From the NCBI RefSeq assembly GCF_946892675.1, contig NZ_CAMPOV010000001.1, positions 2,268,033-2,332,032 on the forward strand: a stretch of DNA of 64,000 bases, given 5' to 3'. The notes below the pieces were generated by a model that searched no databases, was not told the origin of the DNA, and saw only the letters and a program-made list of their open reading frames with translations. This stretch comes from Arthrobacter sp. Marseille-P9274. Its GTDB lineage: Bacteria > Actinomycetota > Actinomycetes > Actinomycetales > Micrococcaceae. The position numbers and the translations under genes were made by a program. This document shows, one piece after another, positions 20,034 to 29,625 of the stretch (position 1 is the first letter of the stretch; each line of letters opens with the position of its first letter).

Positions 20034-20617
20034 CGGGCATCCTCCGTTTCGTCGGTCTGTTGGGCGGGCTCCGTCTGCTGGGCGCGCCCGGTCTGCGCCA
20101 CCGGCCCGGCCTCTGCGCCAGCACCCGGTGCCCCCGCCCAGCGGGCCAGTTCCAGCCGCATGATCAGCGCGTCCGCACCGTCCCGGTAGTAGCGCGGCCG
20201 GACGTGGATCTGTTCGAAACCGAACCAGCGGTAGAGCCGCTGCGCCCGCGGGTTGTCCGCGCGGACCTCCAGCAGCACGTCCTTCGCCTTGCGCCGGCCC
20301 GCCTCTTCGATGAGCAGGGTCAGCAGCTGCGTCCCGATCCCCTGGCCTTCCCGCTCGGGCACCACCGCGATGGTCTGCACGTCGGCGATCGGTTCGATGC
20401 ACATCAGCCCGGCGTAGGCGACCACACGGTCCAGCGCGTCCACGGCGACGAAGTAGCTGCGGGTCTCGGGCTGCGCAAGTTCGTCCTCGAACATCTGCAG
20501 CGGCCACGCATCCAGCGGGAAGAGCGCGCGCTCGAGTTCCTCCACGGCGGCAAGGTCCGAGCCGGTCATCGTCCGAATGCGGCCGACCCCGGTCCCGGTG
20601 TTGGGGGCGGCGTTCAC
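20030..20617 (-). CDS. rimI: Ribosomal-protein-alanine N-acetyltransferase RimI
   Basis: GNAT enzyme that acetylates the N-terminus of ribosomal protein S18. 195 residues from GTG at 20617, which overlaps the tsaB stop (GTGA). The acetyl-CoA loop REGQGIGT is at 89-96 and [14 protein letters not shown] is the typical motif B. A tail of about 33 residues rich in Ala, Gly, Gln and Thr extends beyond the usual end at about residue 160. Confidence 0.92.
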   Translation of the reverse strand: MNAAPNTGTGVGRIRTMTGSDLAAVEELERALFPLDAWPLQMFEDELAQPETRSYFVAVDALDRVVAYAGLMCIEPIADVQTIAVVPEREGQGIGTQLLTLLIEEAGRRKAKDVLLEVRADNPRAQRLYRWFGFEQIHVRPRYYRDGADALIMRLELARWAGAPGAGAEAGPVAQTGRAQQTEPAQQTDETEDAR

Positions 20618-21282
20618 AGCGCCCGCTTCCTCGGCCCGGGCACCTTGGCGTCGGACTCGCGCAGGTAGAGCGGGGTCGTGTCCAGCAGCGGCAGTCCCCG
20701 GACCAGGTTGACGACGGCGGTGCGGCCGAGCGCTTCGGCGGTGGGCTGGGTGCCGGCGAAGTCGGGGACGGCCCGGAGCAGCTCCGGGTAGAGACCGGCG
20801 CCCCTCCCGTAGGCGGGCAGCTCCGGAACATCGGCCGGAGGCGAGACATGCGGTCCGTCGATCAGCTGATGCGTGCCGCCGGTACTGAAGTAGCGGGCCC
20901 AATAAACTTCCTTGCGCCGGGCGTCCGTCGCCACGATGAACTCGTCCACGCCTAACCGCCACGCATCCAGCGCCGCGTCGACGGCGATGGCGTCCAGGCT
21001 CATCACTCCGTGCAGCGGCTTGTTCCAGGCGAACGCCAGCGAGCGCGCCGTCGCAATGCCGGAGCGCAAGCCGGTAAACGGCCCCGGTCCGACGCCTACC
21101 ACCAGCGCGTCCAGCTGCGTCCCGGTCACGCCGGCCGCGGTGAGGATCCCGTGGATGCCCGGCGCCAGCACCTCGGCGTGGGTCCGCGTGTCCTCGGTGG
21201 CAAATGTCCCGACGGTCTCTCCCTCTCCGGTCAGCAAGGCCGCACTGGCGATGGCGGAGGTATCAATGGAGAGGATCAGCAC
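20614..21282 (-). CDS. tsaB: tRNA threonylcarbamoyladenosine complex subunit TsaB
   Basis: Dimerisation partner that activates TsaD, 222 residues. It opens with [17 protein letters not shown] and contains the family block [19 protein letters not shown]. It heads the tsaB-rimI-tsaD set with 4-base overlaps. In most related genomes tsaE and alr sit directly upstream; here the upstream region is a terminator and a catabolic operon. Confidence 0.95.
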   Translation of the reverse strand: MLILSIDTSAIASAALLTGEGETVGTFATEDTRTHAEVLAPGIHGILTAAGVTGTQLDALVVGVGPGPFTGLRSGIATARSLAFAWNKPLHGVMSLDAIAVDAALDAWRLGVDEFIVATDARRKEVYWARYFSTGGTHQLIDGPHVSPPADVPELPAYGRGAGLYPELLRAVPDFAGTQPTAEALGRTAVVNLVRGLPLLDTTPLYLRESDAKVPGPRKRAL

Positions 21283-21363
21283 CCCACCATTTTACGCGGT
21301 TACGGCGCCTGCCCTGTCCGGCACGCGTCGCGGGGTTCCTCCGCCGGAGGGACCAGGGAAAGC

Positions 21364-21406
21364 CGAAGGGACTGGGCCCGGTGCAACACCAGGCCCAGTC
21401 CCTTCG
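21364..21406 (-). terminator. Hairpin terminator of the catabolic operon
   Basis: A perfect 15-bp stem: CGAAGGGACTGGGCC (21364-21378) with GGCCCAGTCCCTTCG (21392-21406), loop 13 bases. It starts 6 bases past the aldehyde dehydrogenase stop. Only a weak T-run follows on the minus strand. Confidence 0.75.
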
Positions 21407-21411
21407 TTCCC

Positions 21412-22905
21412 TCAGCCGCGGTTGTACATGACGTGCTTCGTGCGGGAGAAGTCCTCCAGGGCGTAGAGCGAGAGGTCCCGGCCGTAGCCGGAACCCTTGA
21501 ACCCGCCCCAGGGCGCTTCGTTGGCGATGACGAGGTGCGAGTTGACCCAGACCGTGCCGAAGTCCAGCCGGCGCGGGACGGACAGCGAACGGGCCGCGTT
21601 CGTGGTCCACACCGAGGCGGCCAGCCCGTAGAGGGTCTCGTTGGCCCGGGTGATGGCCTCCTCGTCGGTGCTGAAGGTCTCCACCGACACGACCGGGCCG
21701 AAGATCTCCGTACTCGTGACCGCGGCGCCGGCAGGAACATCGGTGACGACGGTGGGTTCGATGAAGTAGCCCGGTCCCTCCACGGCGTTGCCGCCGACGG
21801 CGATGGTCAGGCCGTCCTTGCGGATGTCGTCCAGCGCAGCCAGCACCCTCTCGTAATGCGCACCCGAGATCATGGAACCCATTTCGACGTCGTCGCCCGC
21901 CCCGGGGGCACCGAGGGAGATGTCGCTGACCTCACGCACGAGCAGTTGGGTGAACCTCTCCGCGACCGACTCGTGGACGAGGACCCGGCACGCCGCGCCG
22001 CATTCCTGCCCGCCGTTCCAGAACCCGGCCTCGCGCACCCCCTTGGCGGCGGCTGCCAGGTCGGCGTCCTCGAAGACGACAACGGGCGCCTTGCCGCCCA
22101 GTTCCAGATGCACGCGCTTCACCGTGGAAGCTGCGTTCGCGGCCACCTTCTGTCCGCTGCCCACGCTTCCGGTGATGGCGACGAGGTCGACGTCCGGGTG
22201 CTCCGATACCCGGTTTCCCACGATGCGCCCGGACCCGGTGACGATGTTCAGGACACCGGCGGGGACCTCGGTGGCGATGAGCTCCGCCAGCTTGAGCGTG
22301 GTCAACGGCGTCTGCTCCGACGGCTTGAGCACCATCGTGTTGCCGGCGGCCAGGATCGGCGCGATCTTCCAGGCGGCCATCAGCAGCGGGTAGTTCCAGG
22401 GCATGATCACCCCGACGACCCCCACCGGCTCGCGGAAGATCACCGACGTGTGGTTTTCCGCGTAGTCGTCCGCGCCGAGCGTGGTGAAGGCACGGGCGGC
22501 GCCGGCGGAAAACCTGAACGTGTCGATCGCGCTCGAGATATCGTCTTCGGCCACGGCCGCCGGCTTCCCGGTGTTGGCCGCTTCGAGGGTTTCGAGGAGT
22601 CCCCGGTTGGCCTCGATGATGTCCGCGATGCGCAGCAGGACTGCCGAACGGTCCTTGGGGGTCTTCGCCGCCCAAAGCGCCTTGGCCGCTACGGCGGCAG
22701 CGACGGCGGCGTCGACGTCCTCAATGGAACCTTCGGGAACCTGCATGAGGATCTCTTCGGTGGCTGGATTCTCCACGCCGATGGTCGCAGCCGAACTCGG
22801 GTCGGCGAACTCACCATTAATGAACTGGCCGAACGGAGGGAGTGACGGCGCCAGCGCGGCTTGCGCCCTGCGGACGGTGAACAGGGCTGTATCTGAAGTG
22901 GTCAT
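21412..22905 (-). CDS. NAD(P)-dependent aldehyde dehydrogenase (aminobutyraldehyde-DH-like)
   Basis: Oxidises an aldehyde to the acid in the cytosol, 497 residues. ATG at 22905 follows AAGGAG. Active-site residues are Glu268 (LELGGKAP) and Cys302 (NGGQECGAAC), and the cofactor motif TGSVGSG is present. The overall pattern is closest to gamma-aminobutyraldehyde/betaine aldehyde dehydrogenases. It is last gene of the four-gene operon starting at 26601. With an amine oxidase in the same operon, oxidation of an amine-derived aldehyde is plausible. Confidence 0.9.
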   Translation of the reverse strand: MTTSDTALFTVRRAQAALAPSLPPFGQFINGEFADPSSAATIGVENPATEEILMQVPEGSIEDVDAAVAAAVAAKALWAAKTPKDRSAVLLRIADIIEANRGLLETLEAANTGKPAAVAEDDISSAIDTFRFSAGAARAFTTLGADDYAENHTSVIFREPVGVVGVIMPWNYPLLMAAWKIAPILAAGNTMVLKPSEQTPLTTLKLAELIATEVPAGVLNIVTGSGRIVGNRVSEHPDVDLVAITGSVGSGQKVAANAASTVKRVHLELGGKAPVVVFEDADLAAAAKGVREAGFWNGGQECGAACRVLVHESVAERFTQLLVREVSDISLGAPGAGDDVEMGSMISGAHYERVLAALDDIRKDGLTIAVGGNAVEGPGYFIEPTVVTDVPAGAAVTSTEIFGPVVSVETFSTDEEAITRANETLYGLAASVWTTNAARSLSVPRRLDFGTVWVNSHLVIANEAPWGGFKGSGYGRDLSLYALEDFSRTKHVMYNRG

Positions 22906-22939
22906 GGTTTCTCCTTGGGTCTTGTCGTTGGCGCCGTCG

Positions 22940-24277
22940 TTAGTGTGAGTATCCGGCGGCCGCTTCGGTGAGGGTCTTCCCCTTCGTCTCCGGAGCCAGC
23001 CACTGGGAAAGCCCGGCACCGGCGAGGGCGACACCGGCGGCGATCAGCATGGTGGGACCGGCCCCGAGGCTCTCCATCGACATCGGCAGCAGGAAGATTC
23101 CGATGCCCGCCCCGACCCGGCTGACGGCGGCCGCAAATCCGGTTCCGATGCATCGGATCTCGGTCGGGAGGACCTCGCCCGGGTAGACGTTGGTCAAGGT
23201 GTTGTATCCGGCGTTGAAGAATGAGAACACCAGGAAGAGGATGAGCACGACGGGCGCCGGCGCTCCGGCCCACAGCCCGATGATCGCGAGGACGGCAGCG
23301 CAGAGCCACTGCGGCGGGACGGTCAATGCTCGGCGGCCGACTTTTTCGATCAGGAGGAACGTCACCACGACCCCGGCCAGGGCGACGGCGGAAAGCCCGA
23401 CTCCGCCGGCCAGTCCGCCGGCGAGGCCGTACTGCTGCAGCACGCTGTCGGCGAAGGTGGCGATCGCGAAGTACGGTGTCACGGCGCAGAACCAGAAGCC
23501 TGAGATGAACAGGGTGGAGCGCCAGTGTTCCTTGGAGAACAGCATCCCGAAGCTGCCCTTGCGGACATCCTCATGCTGGACGTCGTCGAGCGCGTCGTCC
23601 GGCATGTACTTTGCCGCGAGGGCGCGGGCCTCGTCCTTGCGGCCCACACTCCACAGCCAGCGCGGCGACTCGGGCAGGCCCAGCCGGGCCAGGAACAGGG
23701 CCACCGCGATGAAGGTACTGGTACCTAGGATGAAGTGCCAGCTGAGGTCGGTGTACTCGTTGAGCAGATGGCCGGTCAGGAACGCGATCATGAAGCCGCC
23801 GTACCAGGCGATGCCCATGGCGGCCATGAGCCGCCCCCGCAGATGGGTGGGCGAGAACTCAGCCATCAGTGGCCAGCCGACCGCGTACTCCGTGCCGATG
23901 GCGATGCCCATCAGCAGCCGCACCACGATGAGCCACACCGGTGAGTCGATGAAGAACTGCATTCCCGACGCGACGGCGAACAGGCCGACGTCGAACATGA
24001 AAATTTGCTTACGGCCCCACTTGTCCGCGGCCATACCGCCCAGAGGTGAGCCGATCAGGATGCCGATCAGAGCGGCCGCAGCGATGAGACCCTGCCAATA
24101 GGGAGTGAGCTGCAGGTCCTCGGCCATCGTCCCCGCTACCGGTCCGATGATGCCGAGGACGTAGCCGTCCAGGACCATGCCGCCGATCAGAACGGCGACC
24201 ATTCTGATCAGGAAGCGTCGTTTGCTGGCCGCCGAGGCCGTGCCCGGATGGGCGGCTGGGTTCTTCATGGATGACAT
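22940..24277 (-). CDS. MFS transporter, metabolite-H+ or sugar porter type
   Basis: Twelve-helix inner-membrane importer, 445 residues. MFS motif A GGMAADKWGRKQ is at 80-91, PESPRWLWSVGR follows helix 6, and PETKGKTL closes helix 12 as in sugar-porter-like families. It starts 2 bases after the lyase gene stops, so translation is coupled. An in-frame ATG at 24268 is an alternative start. It likely imports the operon's substrate. Confidence 0.88.
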   Translation of the reverse strand: MSSMKNPAAHPGTASAASKRRFLIRMVAVLIGGMVLDGYVLGIIGPVAGTMAEDLQLTPYWQGLIAAAALIGILIGSPLGGMAADKWGRKQIFMFDVGLFAVASGMQFFIDSPVWLIVVRLLMGIAIGTEYAVGWPLMAEFSPTHLRGRLMAAMGIAWYGGFMIAFLTGHLLNEYTDLSWHFILGTSTFIAVALFLARLGLPESPRWLWSVGRKDEARALAAKYMPDDALDDVQHEDVRKGSFGMLFSKEHWRSTLFISGFWFCAVTPYFAIATFADSVLQQYGLAGGLAGGVGLSAVALAGVVVTFLLIEKVGRRALTVPPQWLCAAVLAIIGLWAGAPAPVVLILFLVFSFFNAGYNTLTNVYPGEVLPTEIRCIGTGFAAAVSRVGAGIGIFLLPMSMESLGAGPTMLIAAGVALAGAGLSQWLAPETKGKTLTEAAAGYSH

Positions 24278-24279
24278 GG

Positions 24280-25173
24280 CTATACCACCAGTTGCTTGAG
24301 CGCGGACAGAGCGTGCTGGACCCGTGCGAGGTCCGTGGGGTTGAGGTCGGCCGTCGGGCGCCGGGGCTTGCCGGCCGGGAGTCCCTGCAGCGCAAGTCCC
24401 GCCTTGACGGACGGGATGAACGGCACCGAGAGGAGCGCGTCGATGACCGGGTACACGTCATTCCACAGCTCGCGGGCACCCGTGAGGTCGCCGTCGGCGA
24501 TTCGCCGGCTGACGGCGACAATCTCATTCGGCACCACGTTGGCCGCGCCGGCCATCACGCCGGCCGCACCTTCGGCGAGGGCACTGTAGATGTAGGCGTC
24601 CCACCCGATGAAGGTGCCGATGACATCACGATGATGATGGATCAGCTGGAGCGCCTGTTCCCAGTTCGCGCTGGAGTCCTTGATGTAGCGGATGTTCTCC
24701 ACGTCCTCGGCCAGCGACCGGACGGTGGCCGGATCCAGGTTGACGCCGGTGACGGCGGGAATGTTGTAGAGCATGACCGGGAGATCGACGGCGCCGGCCA
24801 CGTCCTTGATATACGTAACGGTCTCCTCGACGGTCAGCGGCTCGTAGTACGGCGTGACCAGCATCAGCACGTCGGCCCCGGACTTCTCGGCGGCTTTCGA
24901 GAGGCGGATGGCTTCAGCGGTCGAGGTGGCGCCGGTCTGGGCGATGACCGGGACCCGCCCGTTCGTGTGCTCGATAACCGTATCGATGAGGAGCAGGCGC
25001 TCCTCGGAGGACAGGGCGCCGACCTCGCCCGTCGATCCTGCGGCCACGACGCCGTCCACGCCCCCGTCGATGGAGCGGTCGACGACGCGCCGCAGGGTGG
25101 CGGTGTCGATGGTTTCATCCGGATTGAACGGCGTGGAAAGGGCGGTGAGGACACCGTTGAGTTCTGCGGACAT
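24280..25173 (-). CDS. Dihydrodipicolinate synthase/N-acetylneuraminate lyase family protein
   Basis: Class I aldolase-type TIM barrel, 297 residues. The carboxylate-binding motif GSTGE is at 46-50, the proton-relay Tyr136 is in MLYNIP and the Schiff-base Lys165 is in IRYIKDSS. Its place in a catabolic operon with an oxidase and an aldehyde dehydrogenase argues against lysine biosynthesis. Members in such contexts are lyases, dehydratases or deaminases of keto-acid intermediates. The exact substrate is unknown. Confidence 0.88.
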   Translation of the reverse strand: MSAELNGVLTALSTPFNPDETIDTATLRRVVDRSIDGGVDGVVAAGSTGEVGALSSEERLLLIDTVIEHTNGRVPVIAQTGATSTAEAIRLSKAAEKSGADVLMLVTPYYEPLTVEETVTYIKDVAGAVDLPVMLYNIPAVTGVNLDPATVRSLAEDVENIRYIKDSSANWEQALQLIHHHRDVIGTFIGWDAYIYSALAEGAAGVMAGAANVVPNEIVAVSRRIADGDLTGARELWNDVYPVIDALLSVPFIPSVKAGLALQGLPAGKPRRPTADLNPTDLARVQHALSALKQLVV

Positions 25174-25215
25174 GAAGGGATTCCTCGTTTCAGTTCGGGT
25201 GGTGTGCGTTAGCGC

Positions 25216-26601
25216 TTAGGCGACGATCGAGATGCCGGAATGGGGCTGTGCCTGCCGCTGGGTGGCCAGAAGGCTGGCGGCTTCCTGTGCGGCTGAGAAA
25301 CCGGAGGTAATCGAGCTTTCGGTGTACAGGGTTCCGAGGAAGTCGCCCGCCAGGAATACCCGGTTCGTTCCCCGCATGAGCGTGGACTGCAGCTTGGCCC
25401 GGCCGGGGAAGCAATAGGGCGAGGCCACCTTCCACCGGGCCGTCTTGGCCTCCACGACGCTGTCGGCGAAGCCATGACCCAGGACCTGGTCGAGGTCGGC
25501 GAGGTGGGTCTGGACGACTTCCTCGTCGCTCTTGTCCAGCAGCGCGCGGCCGAGGCCGGCCGGCGAGAATGTCATGAAGCTGCCGCCGGGCTTGCGCACC
25601 GATTCGGTACCGCGGACGATGCTCGCCTGGTTCAGCGCGATCGCGAACGAGCGCTTCGGGGCGGCGATGGCGTAAATGTCGTCCCAGGGCCGCGCCGAGG
25701 TCTCGTTCGTCAGGAATGCCGTGCTGACGTGCGGGCCGTACTTAATCTGCCTGAGTGCACCGCGCAGGTCCTCCGGAAGGTCCACGCCGATGCGGTGCGA
25801 GACGTCGGCCGTGGTTGCGAGGACAACGGCGCGGGCCTCCACTTCGCGGTCGACCCCGCCCTGGCTGTACCGGACGACGACGGAGTCCTTCTTGTGCACG
25901 ACCTCCTGCACGGTGGCACCGAGCTGGACGCGGTCGCTCAGCGAGGCCGCGATCGTCTCGGTCAGGGTCGACGGCCCGCCGACGATGCCGCGGTTCAGCC
26001 CCTGGCCGAACCCCAGGACCAGGCTGAAGTATCCGATGCCCGCGCCGGCAGAGATCTCGTCCATGTCGCCGGCCGAGCGCGTGACCGTGGTCTTGAACAG
26101 GGCGGCCGCGTCCTCGGTCAGGTTGCCGATGAAGTCCTGGAACGAGCTGTCGTTCTGGAAGTCGTAGATGCGCTGCTGGCGCATCGCACCGGACTCCCCC
26201 GCGCGTTTCCGCACGACCTTGGTGTAATTGGCGACGCCGCCGACGACCTTCATGCCTCCGCGGAGCGTGTCAATGCGGGACGAGAGGGACATCGGGATGC
26301 GGAACGGGTATGTGGCGATGTGCCCCTTGCGGATGAGCTTGCCGTTCATCGACAGGGCCTGCAGGGATCCGGGGATCTCGACGGCGGAAACACCGACCTC
26401 GCTCAGCAGGGCGTCGGTCGATGACCCGGCCCCGGCGAAGACATGTCCGCCCCAGTTCAGCCAGTAGTCGCCCCGGCGCTCGGAGCGGATCCGCCCGCCG
26501 ACCCGCCCATCCGACTCCAGCAGGAGCGTGTCCCAGTGACGGAGGCGCCATCCGGCGGAAAGACCGGCGAGTCCGCCTCCGACGATTACTACATCTTTCA
26601 T
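25216..26601 (-). CDS. FAD-dependent amine oxidase / protoporphyrinogen-oxidase-like oxidoreductase
   Basis: 461 residues. The N-terminal dinucleotide fold is VVIVGGGLAGLSAGWRL with LLLESDGRVGGRI, and the C-terminal FAD-closing motif is RVFLAGDFLGTLYTESSITSG. This is the monoamine-oxidase/PPO superfamily. No haem genes are nearby, so oxidation of an amine or amino acid is more likely. It is first gene of the operon, divergent from the GntR regulator, with palindromes between. Confidence 0.85.
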   Translation of the reverse strand: MKDVVIVGGGLAGLSAGWRLRHWDTLLLESDGRVGGRIRSERRGDYWLNWGGHVFAGAGSSTDALLSEVGVSAVEIPGSLQALSMNGKLIRKGHIATYPFRIPMSLSSRIDTLRGGMKVVGGVANYTKVVRKRAGESGAMRQQRIYDFQNDSSFQDFIGNLTEDAAALFKTTVTRSAGDMDEISAGAGIGYFSLVLGFGQGLNRGIVGGPSTLTETIAASLSDRVQLGATVQEVVHKKDSVVVRYSQGGVDREVEARAVVLATTADVSHRIGVDLPEDLRGALRQIKYGPHVSTAFLTNETSARPWDDIYAIAAPKRSFAIALNQASIVRGTESVRKPGGSFMTFSPAGLGRALLDKSDEEVVQTHLADLDQVLGHGFADSVVEAKTARWKVASPYCFPGRAKLQSTLMRGTNRVFLAGDFLGTLYTESSITSGFSAAQEAASLLATQRQAQPHSGISIVA

Positions 26602-26664
26602 GTCTTCAAACTTCCTGTCCGGGTACTCCGCGCAGATGCAGGCTTCTGTTCGCCTGCCGGGGTC

Positions 26665-26716
26665 TGTGATCTGGATTACATGATGTGGGTAACATCAACG
26701 GTAATTTGTGATCACA
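26665..26716. promoter_or_regulatory. Three operator-like palindromes between oxidase operon and GntR gene
   Basis: Three inverted repeats lie in 52 bases: TGTGAT-N4-ATTACA (26665-26680, one mismatch), TGATGT-N5-ACATCA (26681-26697, perfect) and TGTGATCACA (26707-26716, perfect). The A/T-rich context and the divergent position suggest binding sites of the adjacent FadR-type repressor. Which palindrome is bound is unknown. Confidence 0.6.
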
Positions 26717-26803
26717 CATCACACAAGAGGGCGAGAAGATCTTTTTTTGTTTGCGCCGCGGGCCCGTAAATGGCGGCTGGACAGCGGGCGATATATTTGA
26801 TCT

Positions 26804-27484
26804 GTGGTCATATCCAAGCGCGTCGAGTCGACTCTGTTGACCGATCAGGTGTACTCGATGATTCATGAGGCGATCCTGAACGGGGACCTCCCCGCGGGCT
26901 CCCGCCTCCGGATCCGCGACCTCGCCGCCCAGGTGGGAACCAGCGTGATGCCGGTGCGCGAGGCGATCCGCCGCCTGGAGGAAGCCGGGCTCGCCGAGCG
27001 CGAGCCGCACAAGGGCGCCGTGGTGAAGAGCCTGACGCTGGAGGAACTGGTCCACGTCTACGACGTGCGCCGGCTGCTGGAGGTCGAGGCAGCGCGCTTG
27101 GGGAGCCAGAAGATCACGTCCGAGGACGTCGACAAGATGCAGGACGAGTACAGCCAGATGCGGGCCGCGATAGCCGAAGGCCGCGTCGTAGCCCTCCTCG
27201 ACCACGATGAGGAAATGCTGGCGACGCTGTACAACGCCTCGGGAAATCCGGTGCTCGTGCAGATGATCCGCGCGCTGTGGCAGCAGTGCCGGGCCTACAA
27301 GATCGTGGGAGCCCAGGGCAGCCTGAACGACGGGGGCGACGATTCGCTCTGGCGCTACCAGCAGGATCTGATCGCTGCCGCCCGGAACCACGACGCGGTC
27401 GCCGCCGCCTCGGTGAACGATGCTTCGCTACTGGACGCCACGGGCCGGATCAAGGCGCACCTGGCGGCGCAGAACGAGAGCTAG
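26804..27484 (+). CDS. GntR-family (FadR/FCD) transcriptional regulator
   Basis: 226 residues from GTG at 26804. The winged HTH spans about 13-78 (IHEAILNGDLPAGSRLRI; VMPVREAIRRLEEAGL). The all-helical FCD effector domain follows, with metal-ligand-like Asp, His and Asn residues. It is divergently placed against the oxidase-lyase-MFS-dehydrogenase operon and so is probably its substrate-responsive repressor. Confidence 0.9.
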   Translation: MVISKRVESTLLTDQVYSMIHEAILNGDLPAGSRLRIRDLAAQVGTSVMPVREAIRRLEEAGLAEREPHKGAVVKSLTLEELVHVYDVRRLLEVEAARLGSQKITSEDVDKMQDEYSQMRAAIAEGRVVALLDHDEEMLATLYNASGNPVLVQMIRALWQQCRAYKIVGAQGSLNDGGDDSLWRYQQDLIAAARNHDAVAAASVNDASLLDATGRIKAHLAAQNES

Positions 27485-27514
27485 CAGCCGCGCCCAATTA
27501 CAGGTTCTAAAGGC

Positions 27515-28177
27515 CTATCCCTGGCTGAGGAACGGCCCGGGGTCAGGCTGTGGCCCTGAGTCTTGGGTAAGTTTCATCGACACGAGTTCGGTGAATCCGG
27601 CACGTCGGGCGAAGCGCACCTTTCGGCGTTTGTACACCGTGAAGCCGAGCTTGGCGTAGAGGCCGAGGGCGGGAGCATTGGTGTCCTTGATGTCCTCGAG
27701 CACGTACTCGCGATACCCGGGTTTCGCCAGCAAGTGACCCAGCAGGGCCGTGGCGACGCCCCGACCCTGATGAGCCGGCTCGGTGGCGACGAACCCGATC
27801 TCGGCCAGCCCCGGTCTGGCGCCGTCGGAGGCACGCATGAACCAACTCCGGATCACCACGTAACCGAGCAGCCCGCGCGCCAGCCCAAGGTGACGCAAAA
27901 CCTCACGCCAGCGCGGCGCGAACAGCGTCTGGTTTCCCTCAGTGAGCGAGGCGAGGCCCGCCGGCTCCCCCTCCACGAGCGCGACATAGAAGCGTTCGAG
28001 CAGCAGCATGTGCTCGAACGCGTCCGCCAACTTGCCCGTGTCGCGCGAGAACGCGACGAAGTCCTCCGCGAAGCTGCGCACGTAGACCTCGGTGATGCGG
28101 CGCCGGTATCCCTCGCCGAGCTCGTCTCCCCGCTCGACCACGACCATCGTTTCGACCATCTTGCCCCCGCCCGTCAC
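27515..28177 (-). CDS. GNAT-family N-acetyltransferase
   Basis: 220 residues. The acetyl-CoA loop QGRGVA is at 137-142, and NAPALGLYAKLGFTVYKRR is the typical C-terminal motif. The substrate is unknown. GTG at 28177 or ATG at 28159 may be the start. It is convergent with the GntR gene. Confidence 0.82.
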   Translation of the reverse strand: MTGGGKMVETMVVVERGDELGEGYRRRITEVYVRSFAEDFVAFSRDTGKLADAFEHMLLLERFYVALVEGEPAGLASLTEGNQTLFAPRWREVLRHLGLARGLLGYVVIRSWFMRASDGARPGLAEIGFVATEPAHQGRGVATALLGHLLAKPGYREYVLEDIKDTNAPALGLYAKLGFTVYKRRKVRFARRAGFTELVSMKLTQDSGPQPDPGPFLSQG

Positions 28178-28338
28178 GCACCCATACGGGTGACGTTGCT
28201 CCGCCGTCGCGCATTCCTTCGTCCATCGTCGAACCTATCGATAAGGCGGGTGCGGTTCAACAGGAACGCGGGATGGTGGAGCAGCATTGGCAGCGGGCCG
28301 AAAGCGACGTTTGCGGCCCCTGGCGGCAGGTCCGCGGG

Positions 28339-29625
28339 TCAGCGTTCGACGGCGTTGAGGCCGCACCATTCGGCGATGAAGAGGGCGATTGATTTGGTGA
28401 TGCGCCGGACGGACTCGATGTCGACCCGCTCGTCGTAGCCGTGGATCGCCTCGGAGATCGGCCCGTAGACCAGAGTCGGGGTGTCGGCGTAGAGCGTGAA
28501 GACGCGGCCGTCGAGGTAGCCGGGGGTGACGAAGGACTGCAGCTCCTTGCCGAAGACGTCGCGGTGGACGTCTCTAAGCACGTTCTCGGCGTCGCTGCCT
28601 TCCTCAAGCACATAGCCCTCCGCGAAGAAACCCGTGCGCACCGCTTTGGCCCGGATTGCGTTGCCCTGCTCGTCCGCCGTGATGCTCTCGAGCAGCTCCG
28701 TGATCTGTTTCCACACGCTTTCGGCTGAGAGTCCCGGGTAAAGCGCCACGCGCAGGTCGACGTGGCACCAGGCCGGGACGCTGGAGGGCCAGTCCCCGCC
28801 CCGGATGCCGCCCATGTTCAGGTTGATCGGGTGCTCCAGGTTCTCGAAATACCGGTGCGCGGCGCGTTCGGCGTTCCACTCGGCCTCCAGCGTGCGGAGC
28901 TTGCCCACGACGGAGTAGGCGGCGTCGATGGCGTTGAATCCCGCGAGCATCTCCCGGGGATGGGTCGGCTGGCCCGCGACCTCGAGACGGAACCAGATAA
29001 CGCCGACGTTCGCCCGGACCAGCATGTCTTCCTCAGGCTCGGGGATGATCACGGCGTCGGCCCGATAGCCCCGAAGGTGGGCGGCCAGCGAGCCGTTGCC
29101 GGTGCACTCCTCCTCAACGACGGACTGCAGGTGGATCCGCCCGGCGGGTTCGAAGCCGGCGGCGCGGACGGCGTCGAAAGCGAACAGGTTGGCGGCGAGC
29201 CCGGCCTTCATATCGCCGCTTCCGCGGCCGTACAGCCAGCCCTCCTTCACGTAGGAATTCCACGGCGAGGCCGACCACTGCTCCGCCGGACCCTCGGGGA
29301 CCACGTCGATGTGGCCGTTGAGGATCAGCGAGCGTCCCTGCTCGGCTTCGGGCGTCCATGTGCCGACGACGTTGATTACCTCGTCGTAGGACACGGCGAT
29401 GGCTCCGGCGCCGGGGTGCGCCGACAACTCCTCGGGGTCCAGTTCCCAGCGGTCCATTTCCAGGCCCCGTTGTTCCATGGCCTCGAACAGCAATTGCTGC
29501 GCGCTGCCTTCCCGGGTGCGCAGGGAAGGATGACGGACAAGCTCCTGGGTGAAGGCGATCTGGGCGTCGAAGGCCTCATCCACGGCGGCGAGGATGCGGT
29601 CGCGGACGTTTGGATCGAGGGACAT
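28339..29625 (-). CDS. M20-family metallopeptidase (ArgE/DapE type)
   Basis: Zn-dependent deacylase or peptidase, 428 residues. ATG at 29625 follows GGAG. Metal and catalytic residues are His105 and Asp107 (NGHIDVVP), Asp138 (GSGDMKAG), the Glu pair 171-172 (VVEEECTG) and a late His in AIHGYDERV. The dimerisation lid begins near FRLEVAGQPTHPREM. ArgE/DapE-like enzymes cleave N-acyl amino acids; the substrate is open. Confidence 0.88.
   Translation of the reverse strand: MSLDPNVRDRILAAVDEAFDAQIAFTQELVRHPSLRTREGSAQQLLFEAMEQRGLEMDRWELDPEELSAHPGAGAIAVSYDEVINVVGTWTPEAEQGRSLILNGHIDVVPEGPAEQWSASPWNSYVKEGWLYGRGSGDMKAGLAANLFAFDAVRAAGFEPAGRIHLQSVVEEECTGNGSLAAHLRGYRADAVIIPEPEEDMLVRANVGVIWFRLEVAGQPTHPREMLAGFNAIDAAYSVVGKLRTLEAEWNAERAAHRYFENLEHPINLNMGGIRGGDWPSSVPAWCHVDLRVALYPGLSAESVWKQITELLESITADEQGNAIRAKAVRTGFFAEGYVLEEGSDAENVLRDVHRDVFGKELQSFVTPGYLDGRVFTLYADTPTLVYGPISEAIHGYDERVDIESVRRITKSIALFIAEWCGLNAVER

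Noticed and set aside
24280-25173. Assignment as dapA (lysine biosynthesis)
   Set aside because: Fold and active-site residues fit the superfamily, but the operon context is catabolic and lacks other lysine genes, so no specific symbol is given.
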